A stretch of 64,000 bases of DNA, from the NCBI RefSeq assembly GCF_001458115.1, contig NZ_CZRP01000013.1:1-64000 (forward strand), in the 5' to 3' direction. A program made the translations under genes and the position numbers. Source of the stretch: Gracilibacillus massiliensis. Its GTDB lineage: Bacteria; Bacillota; Bacilli; Bacillales; Amphibacillaceae. The notes under the pieces were generated by a model. It saw only the letters and a list, made by a program, of their open reading frames with translations. It had not been told where the DNA came from and made no database searches. Positions within the stretch are counted from its first letter, which is position 1. Each line of letters opens with the position of its first letter. Below, in pieces: positions 9,793 through 17,953 of the stretch.

Positions 9793-10956
9793 CTATTTTC
9801 CCCCTTCGCTTATTCCTCCGTATATAACATTTCGTATTCTCGGTTGATGATAAAATTCAAAATTCGGTAACATTTGTTGCATATAAACAGCGGACAATTG
9901 TTTATGAGGATCGATAAAGACATAGGTACCTGCTAAACCAGACCAACCGAATTCTCCTAAGGTACTGTTACTGCCACCTTTTGTTTGATCGGTCATGACT
10001 CTCACACCTAAACCGTACCCGTAGCCATTATCATAATTCCATCCTAACTCAGGCAACATATCGTCAGGTAAATGGTTCTGAGCCATTAACTCGATAGTGT
10101 TTTTACTAAGTATCGTAACCCCCTCAATGGTTCCACCTTTTGCAAGACAATGGGCAAACTTTTGGTAATCCTCAAGCGTTGCATGCAAACCTGCCCCACC
10201 ACTTTCAAATACAGCAATAGGCTCTGCATCACTATCTAACCAAGTATTTTCCACTAACTCTCCTGTTTCTTTTCGATCATATAAAGCTGCTAGACGATTT
10301 TTTTTAGCGACAGGAATCTTAAAAAATGTATCATTCATTTTAAGTGGTTGAAAAATATGCTCGTCTAAATAAGTGCCGAATGACATACCTGTTACTTCCT
10401 CTATTAATGCTCCGATCACATCATGACTTAGACCATATTTCCAGTGTGAACCAGGATGAAATTCCAATGGATTATTTGCTAAGGCGATGGTCAACTCTCT
10501 TAGTTTCGATCTCTGTTCAGATTCTTTTTTATCTCTCACCTCAGCCATTACTTTACTAGTCATCCTTTCCACTTCTGTTGCTTCCCCACCATATGTAATC
10601 CCTGATGTCATCGTAAAAAGGTCCTTGATTAAAATATCTCGATCTGCCTCTATCAACTTCCCATTTTCTAATACTTTCATATCCTTGAATTCTGGTAAGT
10701 AATCAGATAAAGGATCCGTCAATAGAAATTCACCTTGTTCTAATAATTGTAAGCCCGCTACACAAGTGACTACCTTTGACATCGAATAAATTCGATAAAT
10801 CGTTTTATCCGTTATTGTTTTTTTCTTATGAAGATCTGCATAGCCAAAATAATTTTCATATAAAGTTTGATTATCCTTTTTTACAGACAATGCTACACCT
10901 GATGGACCCTTTTCAAGAAAATTCTTTAATAATTTATCTAATCGACTTTCTAGCAT
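9793..10956 (-). CDS. Serine hydrolase, beta-lactamase/EstB-like family
   Basis: 387-residue member of the class C beta-lactamase fold family. The SxxK motif is SMSK (after IYRIY), the tyrosine motif region is WKYGLSHDVIGALIEEVTG, and a glycine-rich GEFGWSGLAGTYVFIDP segment lies near the C-terminus. No signal peptide, so an intracellular EstB-type esterase is more likely than a true beta-lactamase. Forms a two-gene unit with the esterase downstream. Confidence 0.87.
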   Translation of the reverse strand: MLESRLDKLLKNFLEKGPSGVALSVKKDNQTLYENYFGYADLHKKKTITDKTIYRIYSMSKVVTCVAGLQLLEQGEFLLTDPLSDYLPEFKDMKVLENGKLIEADRDILIKDLFTMTSGITYGGEATEVERMTSKVMAEVRDKKESEQRSKLRELTIALANNPLEFHPGSHWKYGLSHDVIGALIEEVTGMSFGTYLDEHIFQPLKMNDTFFKIPVAKKNRLAALYDRKETGELVENTWLDSDAEPIAVFESGGAGLHATLEDYQKFAHCLAKGGTIEGVTILSKNTIELMAQNHLPDDMLPELGWNYDNGYGYGLGVRVMTDQTKGGSNSTLGEFGWSGLAGTYVFIDPHKQLSAVYMQQMLPNFEFYHQPRIRNVIYGGISEGGK

Positions 10957-11093
10957 ACTATTACCTCCTCATGATATCGCTTTCTTTATTTTACCACAAA
11001 AAGGTAGTTCGGCTTTACAAATTTGCATTTCAATACATTCTCCTTATTTTCTGATACAATAATAACAATTTAAGGTAAAGGGCTGAATATAAA

Positions 11094-12578
11094 ATGGTAG
11101 ATCAAAAAACCAACCGTCCCCTCGTATTAGTAGCACTTGTATTATCGATGTTTATGGCAGCTATTGAAGGCACTATTGTCGCAACTGCCATGCCTAATAT
11201 TGTAGCGGACTTAGGTGGATTTTCTTTATATAGTTGGGTGTTTTCAAGTTTCCTATTAATGCAAGCGGTAACCACTATGGTTTACGGTAAGTTAGCTGAT
11301 CTATTCGGCAGAAAACCGGTTTTTATTATTGGTGTCATCATATTTCTAATAGGCTCGGTTTTGTGTGGTATCGCACCAACAATGGGATTACTTATTGTAT
11401 TTCGACTTATTCAAGGTCTTGGTGCTGGCGCCATACAACCTATCGTAACAACTATAGTTGGTGACATGTACACAGTCGAGGAACGCGCTAAAGTACAAGG
11501 TTACCTGGCAAGCGTCTGGGGAATTTCATCTGTAATAGGCCCTTTATTAGGTGGTATAATCGTTCAATTTATCGATTGGGCTTGGATATTTTGGATGAAT
11601 ATTCCCATTGGTATAATAGGACTGATTGGTGTCATCCTATATTTTCATGAAAAAGTCGACAAAGAACAAAAATCAATCGACTACCTTGGATCTAGTTTAT
11701 TTTTTATTGCGATTTCAGCGTTAATCGTCGTTTTTGTACAAGCAGGGACCAATTGGGCATGGCTCTCTATCGAATCAATTAGTCTATTACTGCTTTTCTT
11801 TATTGGCATTGGTATCTTTTTATGGCAGGAGAAGCGAGCGCCATCACCTATGATGCCACTTTATTTATGGAGCAATAAACTTATTGTGATTGCTAATCTA
11901 GCAACATTGCTCTCCGGAATGATCATTTTAGGATTGTCAAGCTTCCTCCCAACCTATGTACAAGCTGTTATGGGAGAATCCGCAATAGTGGCTGGTTTTA
12001 CCTTGAGCACACTTTCGATTGGCTGGCCGATTTCAGCAACCTTAGCAGGTCATCTTGTTTTAAGAATAGGTTTTCAGTGGACTGCGTTCGCAGGTGGCTT
12101 TGCACTATTTGTTGGGACTCTTTTATTTTTTATGCTTGACGCTGATAAAGGACCGATTTACGCAGGTATTAGCTCATGTGTGGTTGGTATCGGAATGGGG
12201 CTTTCTTCGACCACTTTTATTGTTGCGATTCAAAATACGGTGACTTGGCATGAACGTGGAGTAGCTACTTCACTTAATATGTTTATGCGTATCATTGGTA
12301 GTGCTGTGGGTGCCGCTTTTTTGGGTGGTCTACTTAATATGCAGTTGCAAAGTTATTATCAGCAAAAAGGAGAAGACATTGAAATTGCAAGTACGGATGT
12401 TTTATTGGACGAGGGTATGCGAGAAACAATACCAGCTGAAACGCTAGCTTCTATGCAAGATGGCCTTACCTTTGCACTGCATACGGTCTATACAGGTTTA
12501 TTTATTATCGGTTCACTCACCTTTGTGTTACTCTGGTTCTTCCCAAAAGTCCAACTCAAAAAAGAACCCGAGAAATAA
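11094..12578 (+). CDS. MFS multidrug exporter, DHA2 (14-TM, EmrB/QacA-type)
   Basis: 494-residue membrane protein that would use the proton gradient to expel drugs. It has an N-terminal MFMAAIEGTIVATAMPNIVADLGG segment (motif D1 of DHA2 exporters), motif A GKLADLFGRKPVF and motif C VIGPLLGGIIV, with about 14 hydrophobic segments across the length. AAGGTAAAGGG lies ahead of the ATG. No regulator gene adjoins it. The drug range cannot be read from the sequence. Confidence 0.93.
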   Translation: MVDQKTNRPLVLVALVLSMFMAAIEGTIVATAMPNIVADLGGFSLYSWVFSSFLLMQAVTTMVYGKLADLFGRKPVFIIGVIIFLIGSVLCGIAPTMGLLIVFRLIQGLGAGAIQPIVTTIVGDMYTVEERAKVQGYLASVWGISSVIGPLLGGIIVQFIDWAWIFWMNIPIGIIGLIGVILYFHEKVDKEQKSIDYLGSSLFFIAISALIVVFVQAGTNWAWLSIESISLLLLFFIGIGIFLWQEKRAPSPMMPLYLWSNKLIVIANLATLLSGMIILGLSSFLPTYVQAVMGESAIVAGFTLSTLSIGWPISATLAGHLVLRIGFQWTAFAGGFALFVGTLLFFMLDADKGPIYAGISSCVVGIGMGLSSTTFIVAIQNTVTWHERGVATSLNMFMRIIGSAVGAAFLGGLLNMQLQSYYQQKGEDIEIASTDVLLDEGMRETIPAETLASMQDGLTFALHTVYTGLFIIGSLTFVLLWFFPKVQLKKEPEK

Positions 12579-12680
12579 CCCGCAAACTCATACAAAATAC
12601 TACTTCAAAAAGATGAGCAAAAGCAGGATTATTCGACACAATTGTAGTGGTAATTATGAGATATTTCATGCGCTTTGCAA

Positions 12681-12808
12681 CCGCTCCGGCTTGTCCGTTT
12701 CCCTTTCCGCGGGTTTTTCTCCTCAGCTAACTTTTTAAGCACAGTTCGCTTAAAAAGTGGATCTTCGGATAAAAACTTCCCGCAGGAGTGGAAACGGACG
12801 CCTGCGCT
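12681..12808 (+). repeat. Hairpin repeat element, pair 2 left copy
   Basis: Same family as 3525-3654. Outer arms GTCCGTTTCC / GGAAACGGAC pair exactly and the inner stem ACTTTTTAAGC / GCTTAAAAAGT is perfect. Both stems differ in sequence from other copies, which is compensatory change. The region 12579-13155 otherwise holds no supported gene. Confidence 0.88.
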
Positions 12809-12930
12809 TTTTTTATGCTCTACAACTAAAGCAAGAGAGTGCATTTTTGCTATAATCACAATCTTTTGTGGTAAATATTTTAGAAATAATCCAAAATAAC
12901 AGCATTTGCAAAAATTGTAGAATCTCATTG

Positions 12931-13061
12931 AGCGTAGGCGGCCACTACAACTCCAATGGGACTTGTTTTTCCTGAAGATCCACTTTTCCATGCGGTTTTT
13001 GCTTGGAAAAGTTAGCTGAAGGAAAAACCCCATGGAAAGGGGAGTGGCCAAGCCGGAGCGG
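12931..13061 (-). repeat. Hairpin repeat element, pair 2 right copy (inverted)
   Basis: Reverse copy from AGCGTAGGCGGCC to GCCGGAGCGG, with inner stem ACTTTTCCATGC / GCTTGGAAAAGT (one mismatch). It faces the left copy across a spacer of about 120 bases. Confidence 0.86.
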
Positions 13062-13155
13062 ATACTACACTCATACATCATTTCAAAATTACTTCAAGGT
13101 TATGTCCTATAATTCTTCATTTGTAATACTCCCGCTGATCACAAGTCTCTCTTTA

Positions 13156-13587
13156 TTAGAATGTTTCAAATACGCTTTGGCATTCGGATTCTGTTGGGGT
13201 GTAGAAGCAGTGGCTTTTAAATCGGCCCGTGTTCCATTGACCAAACCACTGCTCAGGACAACTTCCTTCCGGTCGGAAAAACCAAAGTGCATAACTAGCT
13301 GGATGATTACGTTCCCCTCCAATTGATTTACGAGCAAGTCTTATTTCTTTCTCTCGCGCCCGTTGATAAAAATAACCTTTTTGGGTTGCTTCAAACCCTC
13401 CTGGACTCTGATATACCATGCGATTTATCGTATTAATATCTTCAAAATCTAAACAACGCGCCTTTACACGATTTACACCTACATTTCCGACCATCAACAT
13501 ACCTAATTGTCCATCACCTTCCGCTTCTGCTCGCATTAAACGTGCTAACAATCTCACATCCGCTTCATTTGCTTTAATAACAGCCAT
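13156..13587 (-). CDS. cwlJ: Spore cortex-lytic hydrolase CwlJ
   Basis: Cell-wall hydrolase_2 (SleB/CwlJ) domain, 143 residues, the same length as Bacillus CwlJ. Signatures are LLARLMRAEAEGDGQLGMLMVGNVGVNR, GYFYQRAREKEIRLARKSI, LWFFRPEGSCPEQW and RFKSHCFYTPT. CwlJ degrades cortex peptidoglycan during germination and is made in the mother cell. GAGGAGG lies 7 bases before the ATG at 13587. An upstream in-frame extension has no ribosome site. The usual partner gerQ is not next to it. Confidence 0.94.
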   Translation of the reverse strand: MAVIKANEADVRLLARLMRAEAEGDGQLGMLMVGNVGVNRVKARCLDFEDINTINRMVYQSPGGFEATQKGYFYQRAREKEIRLARKSIGGERNHPASYALWFFRPEGSCPEQWFGQWNTGRFKSHCFYTPTESECQSVFETF

Positions 13588-13707
13588 ATATATACCTCCT
13601 CTATTTTCTTTATATTCAGATACACCGAAATGATGAATGTCCAACTCCCTATCAATCGATGTAATCCTTTTCATAATATGCTATACTAGTCACAGGAGGT
13701 GTTGCTG

Positions 13708-13974
13708 ATGCAACTTAGCAATTTCATCTTACACAAGGATATTTTGTTAATCCATGCTGATATTAATGGAAATGATTATGTCTTCACCGTTAAATGGACA
13801 ACGATCGAAAATAAAAAAGGCGGAGAATGGGAATTGAAATCCTATTTAAATAATTCCAATGGAAAAAAAGACTTAACCGATAACCAGTTAGAGGAATTTT
13901 TAGAACGTATTAATCCAAATTGGGACTGGGAAAAGGATCAACAACAAATTTTAAATGTAATAAAAGATGACTAG
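13708..13974 (+). CDS. Small protein of unknown function
   Basis: 88-residue acidic, hydrophilic protein, not recognised. It contains tryptophans (VKWTTIENKKGGEWELKSY, NPNWDWEKDQQ), no membrane segment and no signal peptide. AGGAGG is 8 bases before the ATG at 13708, and an extended -10-like TGCTATACT lies at 13682-13690. Divergent from cwlJ and closed by a strong terminator, so it looks like a real single gene. Confidence 0.75.
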   Translation: MQLSNFILHKDILLIHADINGNDYVFTVKWTTIENKKGGEWELKSYLNNSNGKKDLTDNQLEEFLERINPNWDWEKDQQQILNVIKDD

Positions 13975-13998
13975 TTTTAATTTAAACTAGTCATCTTT
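13963..13998. terminator. Bidirectional terminator
   Basis: AAAGATGACTAGTTT / AAACTAGTCATCTTT: a perfect 15-bp stem with a 6-base loop, overlapping the last codons of the small gene. It serves both that gene and the minus-strand sumT ending at 14005. Confidence 0.9.
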
Positions 13999-14004
13999 TA
14001 TTCC

Positions 14005-14757
14005 TTATAAAGAAATAGTTTCACACTGTTCTTTAAACCATTTGATCTTTTCATGTAATTTCACTACTTCTCCAATCACAATCATCGAAGGATTACTTAC
14101 CTCATCTAATCTTTCTACAATGGTTTGTAAATCTGCAACAACTGTTTTTTGGTGAGTTAATGTACCCCAGTGAATGATCGCAACTGGTGTAGTACTTGGT
14201 AAACCCGCTTCCTCTAACTTCTCACAAATAACAGGAAAATTTTTAATACCCATATAAAAGCATAACGTTTCTGTACCAAAAGCAATGTGACGCCATTCAT
14301 CCAACGTTTTTGATTGTGGGTTAGCACCATTAATAAAACTTACGGAACCACTGACATGACGATGAGTAAGAGGAATACCAGCATAAGCCGCGGCACTAAT
14401 TCCTGATGTTATTCCCGGTACAACTTCATAATTGATCTCTCTTTCTTCCAAATATAACGCTTCTTCTCCACCTCTTCCAAAGATAAAAGGATCTCCTCCT
14501 TTTAAACGAGTTACGACTTTTCCTTTATTAGCATAATAAACTAACTGTTCATTAATATAATCTTGAATCACTCCATGTTTGTTTGGCTCTTTCCCACAAA
14601 AGATCCGTACTGCGCTTTCTTTGGCATATTCAAGTAATGATATATTTACTAATCGGTCATATAGAATAACATCTGCTTCCTTAATTGCCCTTACTCCTTT
14701 TAATGTAATTAATTCTTCATCTCCTGGACCTGCTCCCACTATATAGACTTTTCCCAT
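14005..14757 (-). CDS. sumT: Uroporphyrinogen-III C-methyltransferase (siroheme synthesis)
   Basis: SAM-dependent methylase converting uroporphyrinogen III to precorrin-2, the first step to siroheme, the cofactor of sulfite and nitrite reductases. 250 residues. Family motifs are VYIVGAGPGDEELITLKG, LYDRLV, RLKGGDPFIFGRGGEE and VPGITSGISAAAYAGIPLTHR. Equivalent to B. subtilis YlnD. It overlaps the upstream cysP gene by 41 bases, with GGATGGGAG before the ATG, so the two are one transcript. The partners YlnE/YlnF are not in this spot. Confidence 0.94.
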   Translation of the reverse strand: MGKVYIVGAGPGDEELITLKGVRAIKEADVILYDRLVNISLLEYAKESAVRIFCGKEPNKHGVIQDYINEQLVYYANKGKVVTRLKGGDPFIFGRGGEEALYLEEREINYEVVPGITSGISAAAYAGIPLTHRHVSGSVSFINGANPQSKTLDEWRHIAFGTETLCFYMGIKNFPVICEKLEEAGLPSTTPVAIIHWGTLTHQKTVVADLQTIVERLDEVSNPSMIVIGEVVKLHEKIKWFKEQCETISL

Positions 14758-15820
14758 GATGCTCCCATCCTTTTCTTAATGTGACTTTTGTTGGTTGCTC
14801 TCTAAACCTTACTAATATATACGTAGCTACAATAGCTAGGGTAAGTAATACAACTTGATCAAATGAGTATTGAATTAGTACCTCTGTTAAGGAAAATGCA
14901 AATATTAAGGAGACAATCGGTGAAGTCACCCAAACTTTTGCTATCTTATGAATAATTTTTTGTTTCCAAACTAAAGTTATATCGTTACTTGCACTGATAC
15001 CAACAATAGCTGAAGTTGTAATTTGTGTCATAGGTATTGGAACTCCTAACAGTGACGCTCCTACAACTAAACTTCCTGTAGCACTAGATATGACAATCCC
15101 ATTCCCTAATGAAAGTGACGTAATTTTTTTAGCATTTGTTTCTAAGACTCTTCCACCAAAGAAAATACTACCAAACGCAACAATGATAGCCATGAAAGGT
15201 AAACCAAATTCCATAGAAACAATTCCTGCACCGACTAATGGACCTAAAGCATTAGCAACATTATTCATACCAGCTGCCATCGCTTCGATTATGCCCGTTA
15301 GAAGTAATATAGATGCCAATACTTTGGCAGATGGACGAAAATGAACACGATCCTTAAAACGAAGTCTCAGTTTCTCTAACAAAAATGTAACCAAAAATGC
15401 GACAACCGGTACGATCACCCAAAAAGATATAATCCACAGTATAGTGTAAATGTTTAATTGTTGGTAACTTAACCCTACACCAATAATAGCCCCTACCGTA
15501 ACCTCGCTCGTGGATAACGGAATTCCAATATAATTTGTGATCATTATCGTAAAAGCAGCAACAATTAAAATAATACAGGCTACTTTTACATCCAATATCT
15601 GTTCTGGAATGATTCCTTTCCCTAACGTATTGGTAACAAATTGCCCACCTAATACAGCACCGATCACAGCGCCTATTCCAGCAATTAGAAGTGCATATAT
15701 TCTTTTTTTAATGACTTGACTTCCATAAACGATACTCATACTAGCAGCAGAACCACTTGCACCTATATTAAATGCAAACATACAGGCAGCTACTAAAGCA
15801 ATCACTGTCAACATCGACAA
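14717..15820 (-). CDS. cysP: Sulfate permease of the PiT family (CysP-type)
   Basis: 367-residue integral membrane transporter of the phosphate/sulfate PiT family. It has about 10-11 hydrophobic segments and the duplicated PiT signature: AFNIGASGSAASMSIVYGS near the N-terminus and GMNNVANALGPLVGA in the second half. The link to siroheme synthesis by overlap supports sulfate rather than phosphate, as in the B. subtilis cysH-cysP-ylnD operon. The start is TTG at 15820 (GGGAG nine bases before) or the ATG two codons on. The upstream SAM riboswitch at 16429-16523 probably controls it. No cysH, sat or cysC lies here. Confidence 0.85.
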   Translation of the reverse strand: MSMLTVIALVAACMFAFNIGASGSAASMSIVYGSQVIKKRIYALLIAGIGAVIGAVLGGQFVTNTLGKGIIPEQILDVKVACIILIVAAFTIMITNYIGIPLSTSEVTVGAIIGVGLSYQQLNIYTILWIISFWVIVPVVAFLVTFLLEKLRLRFKDRVHFRPSAKVLASILLLTGIIEAMAAGMNNVANALGPLVGAGIVSMEFGLPFMAIIVAFGSIFFGGRVLETNAKKITSLSLGNGIVISSATGSLVVGASLLGVPIPMTQITTSAIVGISASNDITLVWKQKIIHKIAKVWVTSPIVSLIFAFSLTEVLIQYSFDQVVLLTLAIVATYILVRFREQPTKVTLRKGWEHHGKSLYSGSRSRR

Positions 15821-16033
15821 CTACCAACTCTCCCGCTTCAGCGTTTAAATAAATAAATTCAATAGGATAACTTGGATTTAAAGTTTAAAAAATTTATATT
15901 TATTATACTTAAAATAATCTATAATTCAGAACCTTCTCTATCTTATAAATAATTAACATAATTATTGAACAAAAGAAGGAAAGTTCTACATAATTCTAGT
16001 GGGTACTTTGAAAATGCTATACGTGCTTAGTAA

Positions 16034-16131
16034 CCGCTTCGGCTTGCCCACTTCGCTTTCCATGGGGTTTTCCCTTCAGCTAACTTTTCAGGGAAAACAA
16101 TCCCATTGGAGTCGAAGTGGCCGCCTACGCT
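16034..16131 (+). repeat. Hairpin repeat element, pair 3 left copy (short)
   Basis: Shortened member lacking the inner hairpin arm: CCGCTTCGGCTTGCCCACTTC at the left, GAAGTGGCCGCCTACGCT at the right, with most of the inner stem deleted. It lies between the minus-strand SAM riboswitch and cysP. Confidence 0.8.
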
Positions 16132-16254
16132 CAGTAAGACTTTACAACAATTGCAATTGCTAACACTTTGGATTGTTACAAATATGTGCTTATTTTTGTT
16201 GATAATAATAAGTAATCTAAAGAAATACGTAGGTGATATTGAATAAAGCCATCA

Positions 16255-16294
16255 AGCGTAGGCGGCCGCTTTCACTCCTGTGGTAGCCGAAGCG
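16255..16294 (-). repeat. Hairpin repeat element, pair 3 right copy (remnant)
   Basis: Only about 40 bases remain: AGCGTAGGCGGCCGCTTTCA at one end and GCCGAAGCG at the other, with the middle lost. It shows that the elements decay by internal deletion. Confidence 0.7.
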
Positions 16295-16390
16295 ATTGCA
16301 AAGAACATATAATATTTCATAATTACCACAACAGTACTGTCACATTATCCTGCTTTTTTTTATCAGATTTGTTTCAATTCTGCACAAAAA

Positions 16391-16422
16391 AACTTCTACT
16401 TTTGCAGATAAAAGTAGAAGTT
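16391..16422 (-). terminator. S-box terminator (minus strand)
   Basis: AACTTCTACTTTT / AAAAGTAGAAGTT perfect stem, followed on the minus strand by TTTTTTGTG. It is the expression platform of the SAM riboswitch at 16429-16523. Confidence 0.88.
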
Positions 16423-16428
16423 CGTTCT

Positions 16429-16523
16429 CTTATCTGCCAAGTATTCCTTGCTGGATGTAGCACAGTGCATTTGCCTGTTGCTGAGAATTCATTGGGCCAG
16501 TTCCCTCCTTCTCTCTGGATAAG
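16429..16523 (-). promoter_or_regulatory. SAM-I (S-box) riboswitch, minus strand
   Basis: The minus strand starts CTTATCCAGAGAGAAGGAGG and continues GGAACTGGCCC...CTCAGCAAC to a closing GATAAG. These are P1 strands, the K-turn/GAGGGA region and the core of the S-box. With the terminator just downstream it would shut off transcription when SAM is high. The first gene met downstream is cysP at 15820, about 570 bases on, with the pair-3 repeats in between. B. subtilis also places an S-box ahead of its sulfate-assimilation (cysH) operon. Confidence 0.9.
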
Positions 16524-16568
16524 TTTATTTTATTTTTCATTTTTTACCATTTCAGTAACAATGTACAT

Positions 16569-16597
16569 ACTATAATTGATTATGAAAAAAAAGTCAA
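16569..16597 (-). promoter_or_regulatory. sigma-A promoter driving the minus-strand S-box
   Basis: Minus strand TTGACT, 17-base spacer, TATAGT, about 45 bases ahead of the riboswitch P1 stem. Confidence 0.85.
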
Positions 16598-16632
16598 TAG
16601 GCTGTCATTTATTATTTTTTTAATATTTATTA

Positions 16633-16661
16633 TTGTAATATTTTCCTTTTTATTGTATGAT
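16633..16661 (+). promoter_or_regulatory. sigma-A promoter of metI-metC
   Basis: TTGTAA, 17-base spacer, TATGAT, about 34 bases before the plus-strand S-box. It stands back-to-back with the minus-strand promoter at 16569-16597. Confidence 0.78.
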
Positions 16662-16694
16662 TAATGTATGAATTTTCCAAATATATTGTAAATC

Positions 16695-16780
16695 CTTATC
16701 AAGAGAGGTTTAGGGACTGGCCCGTTGACACCTCAGCAACCAGCAAGCGATTGTATGGTGCTAAATCCAGAAAAGATAAG
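16695..16780 (+). promoter_or_regulatory. SAM-I (S-box) riboswitch of metI-metC
   Basis: CTTATCAAGAGAGGTTTAGG, then GACTGGCCCG, CCTCAGCAACC and closing GATAAG: all landmarks of the S-box aptamer in order. A terminator follows at 16801-16830. It lowers metI-metC expression when SAM is plentiful, as in B. subtilis. Confidence 0.95.
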
Positions 16781-16800
16781 AAGATAGTATCCTTAACCAG

Positions 16801-16830
16801 AGGCCTTCTACTTATCGAAGGTCTTTTTTA
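16801..16830 (+). terminator. S-box terminator ahead of metI
   Basis: AGGCCTTC / GAAGGTCT stem followed by TTTTTATTT, 25 bases before the metI start codon. This is the regulated terminator of the plus-strand riboswitch. Confidence 0.88.
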
Positions 16831-16855
16831 TTTGGATGGAAAGGACGGATTGAGA

Positions 16856-17953
16856 ATGGAATATATCGAAACGATACTTGCGCAAATTGGTAATCGGAAA
16901 GACAAACGAACTGGAGCTGTTGAAGCACCCATTTATTTATCGACAGCCTATCAGCATCCAACACTTGGTCAATCTACGGGATATGATTACAGTCGAACCG
17001 CTAATCCGACTAGAGAAATTGTCGAAGAAGCAATTGCTAAATTAGAGCAAGGAATCCAAGGATTTGCGTGCTCATCTGGAATGGCGGCGATTCACCTTGT
17101 ATTTTCATTATTTCAGAAAAATGATGAAATATTAGTCTCAGAAGATATATATGGTGGAACGTACCGACTTTTTCAACACTATGAGCAATCTTATCAGATA
17201 AAACCAATATATGCAGAAACAGATCATTTTGAGAATCATTTAACGAGCAACACAAAAGCAATATTTATCGAAACACCAACAAATCCCTTACTGCTAGAAA
17301 TTAATATAGGAGAAATAGCATCTTTTGCCAAAAAACATGACTTATTATTAATCGTAGACAACACCTTTTATACACCGTATCTACAACAACCGTTAACAGA
17401 GGGAGCCGACATAGTTGTCCATTCTGCAACCAAGTACCTAGGTGGACATAATGATGTATTAGCAGGACTAGTTGTTGTCAACAATCAATCATTAGCTGAC
17501 AAATTATTCTATCTACATAATGCCATTGGTGCTGTACTTTCACCACTCGATTCCATGTTGCTAATTAGAGGTATGAAAACTTTATCTTTAAGAATGGAAA
17601 AACAACAAGAGAATGCCAAACATCTAGCAGCGTTTTTATTAAGCATTTCTGATATTAAAGATGTTCTCTACCCGGGAAAAGGAGCAATGATTAGCTTCCG
17701 TGTTTCGAGAGCTGATATCATACCGAATTTCCTAGAAAACTTAAAAATTATCTCTTTTGCTGAAAGTTTAGGCGGGGTCGAAAGTTTTATTACTTACCCA
17801 GCTACTCAAACACATGGAGACATCCCAAAAGAAGAGCGAGAAAGACGAGGAATTTGTGACAGATTATTACGCTTCTCTGTCGGGATTGAACATGTGGAAG
17901 AACTTAAACAAGATATTCAGCAAGCATTAGGAGGAAGTAAAAATGACTTATAA
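16856..17953 (+). CDS. metI: Cystathionine gamma-synthase / O-acetylhomoserine thiolyase
   Basis: PLP enzyme joining an acylated homoserine to cysteine (or sulfide) on the way to methionine. 365 residues, Cys/Met-metabolism family. Visible are YDYSRTANPTREIVE, FACSSGMAAIHLVFSLF, the PLP lysine in HSATKYLGGHNDVLAG and the C-terminal GVESFITYPATQTHGDIP. The reading frame is open further upstream through the riboswitch, but the ATG at 16856, with AAAGGA before it and after the terminator, is the real start. It overlaps metC by 11 bases. Confidence 0.94.
   Translation: MEYIETILAQIGNRKDKRTGAVEAPIYLSTAYQHPTLGQSTGYDYSRTANPTREIVEEAIAKLEQGIQGFACSSGMAAIHLVFSLFQKNDEILVSEDIYGGTYRLFQHYEQSYQIKPIYAETDHFENHLTSNTKAIFIETPTNPLLLEINIGEIASFAKKHDLLLIVDNTFYTPYLQQPLTEGADIVVHSATKYLGGHNDVLAGLVVVNNQSLADKLFYLHNAIGAVLSPLDSMLLIRGMKTLSLRMEKQQENAKHLAAFLLSISDIKDVLYPGKGAMISFRVSRADIIPNFLENLKIISFAESLGGVESFITYPATQTHGDIPKEERERRGICDRLLRFSVGIEHVEELKQDIQQALGGSKNDL

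Noticed and set aside
9793-10956. Class C beta-lactamase resistance gene
   Set aside because: SxxK is present but there is no signal peptide and the tyrosine motif is of the EstB esterase type. It is paired with an esterase gene.
12629-13326. Open frames on both strands within the pair-2 repeats and opposite cwlJ
   Set aside because: They translate hairpin repeat sequence (similar frames appear at the other repeat loci) or are antisense to cwlJ. No ribosome sites or recognisable domains.
14717-15820. Phosphate permease (PitA)
   Set aside because: Same family, but the 41-base overlap with the siroheme methylase gene and the upstream S-box favour the sulfate permease CysP.
16369-16575. 68-codon frame upstream of metI on the plus strand
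   Set aside because: It lies over the minus-strand SAM riboswitch, its terminator and promoter. The bases are explained by RNA structure.
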